From: Rhizobacter sp.
Lineage (GTDB): Bacteria; Pseudomonadota; Gammaproteobacteria; Burkholderiales; Burkholderiaceae_C
Direction of reading: 5' to 3'
Assembly: GCF_018780185.1 (NCBI RefSeq)
Contig: NZ_JADMJX010000248.1
Location: 1,041-46,779 of the forward strand
Length of the DNA stretch: 45,739 bases
In this document: piece by piece, positions 14,341 through 21,340 of the stretch
Layout: each line of letters starts with the position of its first letter
Numbering within the stretch: the stretch's first letter is position 1
Position numbers and translations under genes: made by a program
The notes under the pieces: model-generated
Seen by the model: only the letters and a program-made list of their open reading frames with translations
What the model was told of the DNA's origin: nothing
Database searches by the model: none

Positions 14341-15675
14341 ATGAACCTTCACGCTTCACGGCTCGTGGCATTGGCATTGGTTCTCGGCGCGCACATCGTC
14401 CGAGCCGCCCCCGAGGCGGCCAGCCCGCGGTCCGACTTCCCGGATGCGCAGGCCAGTGACCCGGCCAAGCTGGGCTGGATGGTTGGCTCTCCGCCGCCGC
14501 CGGACCGCATCATCCGATTCGAAGACGGCTCGTACTGGCGCTTCCCGGCCATGCGCTGGACCGCGTCGAACTTTCGTCAGCTGATGCCCACCGTCAACGT
14601 CTCGCGCGGGCTCGGTCCGATAGCGCCTTTGCCTGTCGCGCATCGCGACGACATCGACGGTGTGCGCTTCACGCCGCTGGGGACGAATCGGGCCATGACC
14701 TGGCGGCAGTCGCTGGACGCCAACTACACCGACGGCATCATCGTGCTGCATCGGGGCCGTATCGTCTACGAGCGCTACTTCGGTGTTCTCAAGCCTGAAG
14801 GCGAGCATGGCGCGATGTCGGTCACCAAGACCTTCGTGGGCACGCTGGCCGCGATGCTCGTCGCCGAGGGCACACTGGACGCCAGCAAGCGCGTGGACCA
14901 CTACGTGCCGGAACTGGCTGCCTCGGCCTTCGGCAGCGCGACGCTGCGCCAGGTCATGGACATGACCACGGGCATCAAGTTCAGTGAGAACTACGCCGAT
15001 CCGGATGCCGAGGTGTGGGCCCACGGCGCGGCCGGCAATCCCCTGCCCAAACCCAAGGACTACTCCGGCCCGCGCAGCTACTACGAGTTCCTACAGGGCG
15101 TGAAGCCCGAAGGCGTGCATGGCGAGGCGTTCCACTACCGCACCGCCAACACCGACGCGCTGGGCTGGATCCTGGCACGCGTCACAGGCAGGTCGGTCGC
15201 GCAGTTGCTGTCCGAGCGCATCTGGGGGCCCATGGGCGCCGAGAAGGACGCCTACATGTCGGTCGATTCGATCGGCACGCCTTTCGCAGGTGGTGGCCTG
15301 AGCGCCGGGCTTCGCGACCTGGCGCGCTTCGGCGAGATGATCCGCAATAACGGGACCTTCAACGGGCGCCAGATCGTGCCGCCGATGGCGGTGGCCGACA
15401 TCCGGCGCGGCGGCAGCCAGGCCGATTTCGCGAAGGCGGGCTACCAGCAGTTGCCCAGCTGGAGCTACCGCAACATGTGGTGGATCACGCACAACGAGCA
15501 TGGCGCTTTCGCGGCGCGCGGGGTGCACGGGCAGACGGTCTACATCGATCCAAAGGCAGAGATGGTGATCGTGCGATTCGCGTCGCACCCGGTGGCGGGC
15601 AATGCAGCCATCGACCCGACGTCACTGCCCGCCTACCACGCGCTGGCCCGCCACCTGATTCAGGCGGGCCGCTAA
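14341..15675 (+). CDS. Exported serine hydrolase, beta-lactamase fold, 6-aminohexanoate-dimer hydrolase-like
   Basis: 444 residues. The ATG at 14341 has AGGAG 6 bases upstream and gives a signal peptide (about 1-21, ending IVRAA). The catalytic Ser-x-x-Lys is SVTK (Ser160, Lys163) within HGAMSVTKTFVG. The segment FHYRTANTDALGWIL supplies the Tyr of the second motif, and HGQTVYIDPKAEMVIVRF is the third block. The SVTK plus YR..NTD combination resembles NylB-type 6-aminohexanoate-dimer hydrolases and EstB-like esterases more than true class C beta-lactamases. The natural substrate is unknown (amide or ester). It is a single gene; a decayed insertion sequence lies 24 bases after the stop. Confidence 0.88.
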   Translation: MNLHASRLVALALVLGAHIVRAAPEAASPRSDFPDAQASDPAKLGWMVGSPPPPDRIIRFEDGSYWRFPAMRWTASNFRQLMPTVNVSRGLGPIAPLPVAHRDDIDGVRFTPLGTNRAMTWRQSLDANYTDGIIVLHRGRIVYERYFGVLKPEGEHGAMSVTKTFVGTLAAMLVAEGTLDASKRVDHYVPELAASAFGSATLRQVMDMTTGIKFSENYADPDAEVWAHGAAGNPLPKPKDYSGPRSYYEFLQGVKPEGVHGEAFHYRTANTDALGWILARVTGRSVAQLLSERIWGPMGAEKDAYMSVDSIGTPFAGGGLSAGLRDLARFGEMIRNNGTFNGRQIVPPMAVADIRRGGSQADFAKAGYQQLPSWSYRNMWWITHNEHGAFAARGVHGQTVYIDPKAEMVIVRFASHPVAGNAAIDPTSLPAYHALARHLIQAGR

Positions 15676-15695
15676 TGCGGCGGGCGACCGCTTTG

Positions 15696-15699
15696 GGTC
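15696..15699. repeat. Left target-site duplication (GGTC)
   Basis: GGTC immediately precedes the left inverted repeat of the insertion sequence, and the same four bases follow its right end at 16837-16840. Confidence 0.6.
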
Positions 15700-16836
15700 G
15701 AGGCTGTGTGAGAACACTGCTTGGCACGGCTGACGCCCGCAGGCGCTCGGTGACCCGAGCTGAGCTGTCAACACTGTCCAGTAGGTGCAGTCGGCGTTGT
15801 GAAGGCTGAGGGCCGGCAAGTCGAGCTGCGAGTGGTCTGAGGTCGGTCGTGGAGGCCTCAGACCGCCGCCAACTTCATGGCCTTCAGCGTCTTGGCAATA
15901 CCCAAGATGCCGATCAAGCGCTTGAGGTTATATGCAAGGACGTGCAAGCTCATTTCAGTGCCGACGTGGCGGAGTGTCTTCATGAGGAAGTGCGCCGAAC
16001 CCATCCTGTGCTTCAGCGTTCCGAAGACGTGCTCGATCGTGCGCCGTCGCACTTTCATCGCGTCAGGCTTTCGATCCAAACTTCCAGCTTGTCTTTGCCG
16101 ACGGCCTCACGCGCCTTCGTCGCCATCGACCAGAGTTCGCCACGGTCGCTGCCTACAGTGACTACATCGTGAGCGACGACCAAGTGATGCTTGGTATCGG
16201 TGGCCATCTGCACGTTGTAGCCAACCATGCCGGTGCCGCGCCCGCTGGTGGCCATCGAGCGCGCGTCCGGATCGGTCAGCGACAGCTGCTTGTCGGGTTG
16301 GTCCTGCAGCCTGTGTTCAATCTCTCGAAGCTGCTGCATTTGCGTCCTGAGCTAGCTCAGCTTCTCGTTCAACCGCGCGGTCTTGAGTTCGAGATCGGCA
16401 GGCTGCGTTCGGTCCGCCGTGTCGAGCGCGCCGAGATAGCGCTCAATGCTCTCTTCGACTTGCCGCATGCGCTGCTCAAGCTTATGCGGTGTGAAGTTGC
16501 GATCCCGGTTGTTGACCGCCTTGAACTTGCTGCCATTTCAAATAGCCGTAGATGTAGATCTTCAGCAGCACCGAGGGGTGGTACGACGGTCGACCCGTGT
16601 CCGCGGGTTCAACGCCTTCAAAGCCAAGAGCCTGCAGATCGAGTTCTTCGACGAATGCATCGACTACTCGCACCGGGTTGTCCTCGGCAATGTAGTCGTC
16701 CAGACACTCAGGCAGCAACGTGACCTGGCTCCGTTCCTCTCCTTCGACGAATCGCTTCATGTGGCAGCCCGCTCTGTCGCGTTGCCACAATTTAGGCGAG
16801 CACCTTCAGGCAATCAAAGCGTTTTCACACAGCCTC
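15700..16836. mobile_element. Decayed IS1182-type insertion sequence (1137 bp)
   Basis: The ends form terminal inverted repeats. The left end is GAGGCTGTGTGAGAACACT, and the right end read inward is GAGGCTGTGTGAAAACGCT (two differences in 19). GGTC flanks both sides as a 4-bp target duplication. The interior holds a minus-strand transposase remnant of the IS1182/DDE_Tnp_1 type with two internal deletions and a stop. A full element of this group would be about 1.6-1.7 kb, so roughly a third is missing. It lies between two convergent genes and disrupts neither. It cannot transpose by itself but keeps ends a related transposase could act on. Confidence 0.8.
15858..16760 (-). pseudogene. Transposase remnant, IS1182 family
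   Basis: Minus-strand pieces in order: an N-terminal part beginning MKRFVEGEERSQVTLLPE and running to IYIYGYLKW (16760 to about 16535); a frame jump directly into SKFKAVNNRDRNFTPHKLEQ-like sequence; an in-frame TAG near 16352; a central part LTDPDARSMATSGRG...VGYNVQMA up to about 16070; then a second frame jump into DRKPDAMKVRRRTIEHVFGTLK, ending KLAAV at 15858. Intact relatives are about 480 residues, so two blocks of very roughly 90 and 100-plus residues have been lost at the jumps. The missing blocks include part of the DDE catalytic core. It is non-functional. Confidence 0.85.
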
Positions 16837-16840
16837 GGTC
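16837..16840. repeat. Right target-site duplication (GGTC)
   Basis: GGTC directly follows the right inverted repeat and matches the left copy at 15696-15699. Confidence 0.6.
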
Positions 16841-16884
16841 GTGAGCCGCCCAACCCGATCGACACCAGCGCCTCCAGCTCCCCC

Positions 16885-18624
16885 TCACCCCACCCCATAC
16901 CGCGCCATCAACAACCCCACCACCACCAACGCCAGCACCAGCGACACGCTCTTCCAGAACAACACCGGGTTGCGCTCTACCAGCGCCGGCCGGGTCTTGC
17001 TGAGGTAGGCCGGGTTGGGGTGGTGCAGGTCGTGCACAAACTCCGACAGGCTCTCGTAGCGTTTGAGCGGGTCGGGTTGCAGGGCCTTGTGCAACACGCT
17101 GTCGATCCATGCAGGCGTCTCGCGGTCGTCGGCCAGCACCGAGTCGTAGCGCAGCCTGCGCTGCGCGGCGGGGGTTCTTGATTTCGACACCTCGGTGCCA
17201 TAAGGCAAGCGCCCGCCCGAGAGCATCTGGTAGGTGATGACGGCGAGCGAGAACATGTCGGAGCGGAAGTCGCCCTCTTGCCCCAGAAAGTATTCGGGCG
17301 CGGTGTACTGCGCCGTGCCAAGAATTTCGCTGCGGTCGAGTGGCGTGCTCATCTCGGCGACGCCGGCCACGCGGGTGGCGCCGAAGTCGATGATCTTCAC
17401 CGTGCCGGTGCGGTCGATCATGATGTTTTCGGGCCGCAGGTCCTGGTGCAGCATCTCCAGCCGGTGAAAGGCCTGCAGCCCCTTGGCGACCTGCGCCACG
17501 ATGCCGCGCACCATGTCGAGCGAAGGCTTGGGGTGGTCGATCATCCACTGCGTCAAGGTCTGGCCATCGATGAACTCGGTGGCCACGTAGAGGTGGTGGC
17601 GCTCGCGCGTTTGCGCGCAGGGCTTGAGCACGTGGGGGCTGTTGATGCGCCGCGCCACCCACTCTTCCATCAAGAAGCGCTCCAGGTAGGCGGCGTCGCC
17701 GCCGAGGTCGATCGACGGGGTCTTGATGATCACCTGCTCGCTGGTCTCGGTGTCGACGGCGAGGTAGATGTGGCTGCGGCTGCTGGCGTGCACCTCGCGC
17801 ACGATGGTGTAGCCGTCGAAGCTCGCGCGCGCTTCGAGCACCGGCGGCAGCGGCAGCTCCGACACCCGCTGGTGCAGCTCGCTGGCGTTGTGCGGCGGCA
17901 GCGTGTCGACCACCACGATCTGCGCGGTGAGGTTGTCGGTGCTGCCGCGCTCGTAGGCTTCGTCGACGAGCTGGCGCGCCGCCATGTCGAGGTTGGTGCG
18001 GCCGGCCTCGATCACGCCAGCGATGAAGGCCTCGTCGAGGTGCTCGTACACGCCGTCAGACGCGAGCAGGAAGGTGTCGCCCACGGCCACCTGCAGCGAG
18101 AGGTAGTCGATGTCGATGCGTGGGTTGAAGCCCACCGCGCGGCTCAGGTAGCTCTGGGTTTCAGAGATGCGCACCCGGTGGTCTTGCGTGAGCTGCTCCA
18201 GGCCGCTGGCGTGCACGCGGTAGATGCGCGTGTCGCCCACATGGAAGATGTGCGCGGTGGTCGACTTGATCACCAGCGCGCTCAAGGTGCAGACGTAGCC
18301 CTTGTCCTTGTCGTAGCGGTAGGCGCTTTGCTGGGTCTTCGCATGCAGCCACGAGTTGGTGGCGCTGAGCACGCGCTCCACCGACTTCTTGACCGACCAC
18401 GCTTCCGAGGTGCAGTAGTAGTCGTCGATCAGGCCGCGCACCGCGAACTCGGCAGCGATCTGGCTCACCTCGCTGCTGCCGATGCCGTCGGCCACGGCCA
18501 CCACGATGCCCTTGGAGCCGAGCAGCGGCGGCTTTGGGTTGGCGGCGCCGTAGAAGTCCTGGTTGACCTCTTTGCGGCCCTTGTCGGAGTGCTGACCGAG
18601 CGAGATCTTCAGTGCGTTGGCCAT
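16885..18624 (-). CDS. Bifunctional PP2C phosphatase / Ser-Thr protein kinase, membrane-anchored
   Basis: 579 residues. Residues about 5-245 are a PP2C (PPM) phosphatase domain with metal-binding motifs VNQDFYG, VADGIG, ASDGVYEHL and STDNLTA. Residues about 270-540 are a Hanks-type kinase domain: VIIKTP (ATP Lys), HQDLRPEN (catalytic Asp; Gln replaces the usual Arg and Arg the usual Lys), DFGATRV and TAPEY. A single C-terminal helix (about 553-574) anchors it in the inner membrane with both enzymes cytoplasmic. Similar phosphatase-kinase fusions occur near nitrate/nitrite uptake genes in proteobacteria. Here it follows a formate/nitrite channel on the same strand with a terminator hairpin in the 78-base gap. 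The HQD form makes it a non-RD kinase, possibly constitutively active. Confidence 0.92.
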   Translation of the reverse strand: MANALKISLGQHSDKGRKEVNQDFYGAANPKPPLLGSKGIVVAVADGIGSSEVSQIAAEFAVRGLIDDYYCTSEAWSVKKSVERVLSATNSWLHAKTQQSAYRYDKDKGYVCTLSALVIKSTTAHIFHVGDTRIYRVHASGLEQLTQDHRVRISETQSYLSRAVGFNPRIDIDYLSLQVAVGDTFLLASDGVYEHLDEAFIAGVIEAGRTNLDMAARQLVDEAYERGSTDNLTAQIVVVDTLPPHNASELHQRVSELPLPPVLEARASFDGYTIVREVHASSRSHIYLAVDTETSEQVIIKTPSIDLGGDAAYLERFLMEEWVARRINSPHVLKPCAQTRERHHLYVATEFIDGQTLTQWMIDHPKPSLDMVRGIVAQVAKGLQAFHRLEMLHQDLRPENIMIDRTGTVKIIDFGATRVAGVAEMSTPLDRSEILGTAQYTAPEYFLGQEGDFRSDMFSLAVITYQMLSGGRLPYGTEVSKSRTPAAQRRLRYDSVLADDRETPAWIDSVLHKALQPDPLKRYESLSEFVHDLHHPNPAYLSKTRPALVERNPVLFWKSVSLVLALVVVGLLMARYGVG

Positions 18625-18640
18625 GGCTTCGGGGCGATGG

Positions 18641-18676
18641 AAAAGAGCCTCGGGCCCTTGGCGGGCCGAGGCTCTT
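18641..18676 (-). terminator. Intrinsic terminator after the formate/nitrite channel gene
   Basis: On the minus strand, a perfect 11-bp stem (AAGAGCCTCGG at one side, its complement CCGAGGCTCTT at the other), extended by CCC/GGG around a short loop with one bulge, is followed by CTTTTCC. It lies 27 bases after the channel stop and 18 bases before the kinase start. This should end most transcripts from the channel gene and leave the kinase to read-through or a very close promoter. Confidence 0.75.
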
Positions 18677-18702
18677 CGAATGTACGGGACCGCCTTGCTC
18701 GC

Positions 18703-19515
18703 TCAGATGGCCCGGCGCTTGGCACCCGTGCGCAAGTGGGTCGAGTACAGCGTGAGGCCGGTGAAGGCCAGGCCGCCCACCAGGTTGCCGAGCACGGTGG
18801 GGATCTCGTTCCAGATCAGGTAGTCGATCAGCGAGAACTTGGCACCGAGCAGCAGGCCCGAAGGGAACAGGAACATGTTGACGATCGAGTGTTCGAAGGT
18901 CATGTAGAAGAACAGCATGATGGGCATCCACATCGCGATCACCTTGCCGCTGACCGAGGTGGAGACCATGGCGCCCACGACGCCGGCAGACACCATCCAG
19001 TTGCACAGCACGCCGCGAATGAAGAGCGTGAGCATGCCGGCCGCGCCGTATTGCGCATAGCCGAGCGTGCGGCTTTCACCGATCACGCCGATGGCGTGAC
19101 CCACGGCGTTGGGCGGGGTCGAGAAGCCGAAGGTGGTGACGGTGGCCATCATCACGGCCACCGTGCAGGCGCCAGCGAGGTTGCCGGTGAAGACGAGGCC
19201 CCAGTTGCGCAGCACGCCGCCCACGGTGACCCCGGGGCGCTTGTCGATCAGCGCGAGCGGGCACAACACGAACACGCCGGTCAGCAGGTCGAAGCCGAAC
19301 AGGTACAGGATGCAAAAGCCCACCGGGAACAGCACCGCGCCGAGCAGCGGCTGGCCGGTGTTGACCGAGATCGTCACGGCGAACCACGCGGCCAGCGCCA
19401 GGATGGCGCCGGCCATGTAAGCGCGGATCAGGGTGTCTCGGGTGGACATGAAGATCTTGGACTCTCCCGCGTCCACCATCTTGGTCACAAACTCCGAAGG
19501 GATCAGATACGACAT
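18703..19515 (-). CDS. Formate/nitrite transporter (FNT) family channel
   Basis: 270 residues. The ATG at 19515 is chosen for AAGGA about 8 bases upstream and because the FNT start (IPSEFVTKMVDAGESK) follows at once. The six-helix FNT fold is visible, with the paired half-helix signatures FTGNLAGA and FEHSIVNMFLFPSG. The latter holds the central pore His and the slit residues of FocA/NirC proteins. FNT pentamers pass formate, nitrite or hydrosulfide. Selectivity cannot be decided from sequence; the neighbouring phosphatase-kinase fusion favours a nitrogen-related role by analogy. A strong terminator follows. Confidence 0.93.
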   Translation of the reverse strand: MSYLIPSEFVTKMVDAGESKIFMSTRDTLIRAYMAGAILALAAWFAVTISVNTGQPLLGAVLFPVGFCILYLFGFDLLTGVFVLCPLALIDKRPGVTVGGVLRNWGLVFTGNLAGACTVAVMMATVTTFGFSTPPNAVGHAIGVIGESRTLGYAQYGAAGMLTLFIRGVLCNWMVSAGVVGAMVSTSVSGKVIAMWMPIMLFFYMTFEHSIVNMFLFPSGLLLGAKFSLIDYLIWNEIPTVLGNLVGGLAFTGLTLYSTHLRTGAKRRAI

Positions 19516-19749
19516 GTCTCGTTCCTTGTTGTGGTGCAAAGCCGTTGAAAGCGGTGCACGGACGCAAGAAGCGAGCCAAAGTTGGTGCGCGCTGGCGCAA
19601 GGCCCGAGCGGCCCGCTTTTCCGTGGTGCAAACAAGGCGGGCTGTCGATGCGCGGGGGTGGGCGACTGCGCACCACCCCGAGACAAAAGCGTCGTGGTGG
19701 TGCCAGCGGCCGCACCACAAGCGGGACGCGGCGCGCCGCCTTGCCGGGC

Positions 19750-20601
19750 TCAGGGCACCGGTCGACCCGCGACGCTCATGCGCGCTTCGCGCTCGGCCTG
19801 TGCAGCCGGGTCCCACACATGGCGCGGGCCGATGAAGGCACCCCCGTCGACCAGCAGGTGCTCGCCGGTCACGAAGGCCGAGTCGTCCGACGCGAAGAAC
19901 AACACCGCTTTGGCGATGTCTTCGGGCAAGCCGGCCTTGGCAATGGGCTGCGCGTTGGGTGCGCCCTTGGCCATGGCGGCCTTCACGGCCGGGGCGGCGG
20001 CCGGTGGCACGCGCTCGGGGTTGGCGGTGAAGATGTTGGTCAAGATCAGCCCCGGGCACACCGCGTTGACGCGGATGCCGCTGCGCGCGAGTTCGGCGCC
20101 GGCAATGCGCGTGAGGTGGATCACCCCGGCCTTGGCCACCGAGTAGGCGATCGGTGCCGCGCCCGACTGCACGCCGGCGATCGACGCGGTGTTGATGATC
20201 GCGCCGCCGCCCCGCGCTTTCATGTGCGGCACGGCGTAGCGGATGCCCAGCGCCACCGAGCGCAGCAAGAGGCTCTGGGTGCGGTCCCAGCCTTCGCCGG
20301 TCATCTCGTCGATGCGGGCGGGGGTGCCGCCGGCGCCGGCGTTGTTGAACACGATGTCGAGCCCGCCGAAGCGCGCCACGGCGGCGGCCATCAGCGCTTC
20401 GATCTGCGTCTCTTCCATCACGTTGCAGTGCCGGTAGGCCACTTGGCCGTCAAAGCGCGCTTCGAGCGCGGCGCCAGCCTGGTCGTCGATGTCTCCCACC
20501 ATCACCTTCGCACCTTCGGCCACGAAGCGCTCCACCGTGCCCAGGCCGATGCCTGAGCAGCCGCCGGTGATGACGGCCACCTTGTTCTTCAAACGATCCA
20601 C
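19750..20601 (-). CDS. Short-chain dehydrogenase/reductase (SDR)
   Basis: 283 residues, starting at GTG 20601 with GAGGAG 6 bases upstream. The classical SDR motifs are complete: GGCSGIG (cofactor loop), NNAG, the catalytic Ser in NTASIAG, and YSVAK (Tyr and Lys). It ends with GEHLLVDGG, typical of the family. An Asp at the end of beta-2 (MVGDIDD) favours NAD over NADP. The substrate is unknown (an alcohol, or a 3-hydroxyacyl compound). It is transcribed alone, with a perfect 8-bp-arm palindrome 60-79 bases upstream of the start that probably holds a TetR-type repressor site. Confidence 0.92.
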   Translation of the reverse strand: MDRLKNKVAVITGGCSGIGLGTVERFVAEGAKVMVGDIDDQAGAALEARFDGQVAYRHCNVMEETQIEALMAAAVARFGGLDIVFNNAGAGGTPARIDEMTGEGWDRTQSLLLRSVALGIRYAVPHMKARGGGAIINTASIAGVQSGAAPIAYSVAKAGVIHLTRIAGAELARSGIRVNAVCPGLILTNIFTANPERVPPAAAPAVKAAMAKGAPNAQPIAKAGLPEDIAKAVLFFASDDSAFVTGEHLLVDGGAFIGPRHVWDPAAQAEREARMSVAGRPVP

Positions 20602-20660
20602 CTGGTGCTCCTCGAATGTTGTTGTTCAGCGAGGGCTTTTTTATCACGCTCGACGTGAGT

Positions 20661-20680
20661 TACTTGTCGACCGACAAGTA
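20661..20680. promoter_or_regulatory. Palindromic operator upstream of the SDR gene
   Basis: TACTTGTC-GACC-GACAAGTA is a perfect inverted repeat with 8-bp arms and a 4-base centre in the divergent gap between the SDR gene (minus) and the 159-residue protein gene (plus, start 20807). Size and symmetry suit a TetR-family repressor, but no TetR gene lies in the window. Confidence 0.6.
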
Positions 20681-20806
20681 TTTGTGACGGCCGGGGAGGT
20701 GGCGTCAGGTTCGGGCCTATACAAGTGCATGGCCTACGGCCATTCAGGGCTTGTCGCAGTGCTGTCACACTCGGCTCATTCTTCACAACGAGATCAGAGG
20801 AGACCC

Positions 20807-21286
20807 ATGGACGCTTTCTACTACTGGAGAAACTACGAGCAGGACCTGAAAGCAGGGCTGCCGGGCTACTTCAAGTCCAGCTCCGACAAGCTGCAGGTCC
20901 TGGCCGACGGCCAGCCCGAGTACATCTGGGTGTTCAAGACACCGCAAGGCCGCAAGGGCCAGCTTCAGCTGCTGGGCCGCCTGCACTGGCGCGAGGCGCC
21001 GACCAAGGGCTTTCGCAAGGAAGCGGGCTACTTCTACATCCACTACGACGCAGCGCACCCCACATCGGTGCTGTTCACCGACAGCGGCACCGATGCTGCG
21101 CTCGACGTCACCACCACCTGGGCCTCGCGCCACTTCCAGCAGATGCGCACCGCCAACTTCAATGGTGTGCACGGCCAAGAGGCCTTGCGTGGCCAGCCGC
21201 TGAAGGAGCTGGAGGCCCAGGCGCGTGGCTTCCAGCGCCGACCGGTGGTGGTGCCGGCGCAAGGTGATGAGGTGGTGCAGGCCTGA
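20807..21286 (+). CDS. Small cytoplasmic protein of unknown function
   Basis: 159 residues with a strong AGAGGAG 5 bases before the ATG. There is no signal peptide or membrane segment. The sequence is rich in aromatic residues (MDAFYYWRNYEQDLKAG; YFYIHYDAAHPTSVLF) and has a conserved-looking QLLGRLHWRE beta-strand pattern, suggesting a small alpha/beta or beta-barrel fold. I do not recognise a family. It is divergent from the SDR gene, with a palindrome between them, and 54 bases before the transporter gene on the same strand. Confidence 0.72.
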   Translation: MDAFYYWRNYEQDLKAGLPGYFKSSSDKLQVLADGQPEYIWVFKTPQGRKGQLQLLGRLHWREAPTKGFRKEAGYFYIHYDAAHPTSVLFTDSGTDAALDVTTTWASRHFQQMRTANFNGVHGQEALRGQPLKELEAQARGFQRRPVVVPAQGDEVVQA

Positions 21287-21340
21287 TCGCGCCGCGCAGG
21301 CGGTATCGTGCGGGGCCCAGCCCGCACGAGAAGGCCGCCG

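Noticed and set aside
14124-14342. Small minus-strand open frame in the gap between the cysteine-rich protein and the serine hydrolase
   Set aside because: Overlaps the start of the serine hydrolase, has no recognised domain, and its composition is not clearly protein-like.
14341-15675. A true class C beta-lactamase
   Set aside because: SxxK is present, but the second and third motifs resemble NylB/EstB hydrolases, and the usual YxN and KTG spacing is not seen.
17278-19548. A 756-codon open frame on the plus strand across the kinase and channel genes
   Set aside because: It is antisense to two genes with full domain motifs, and its translation is compositionally biased with no recognisable domain.
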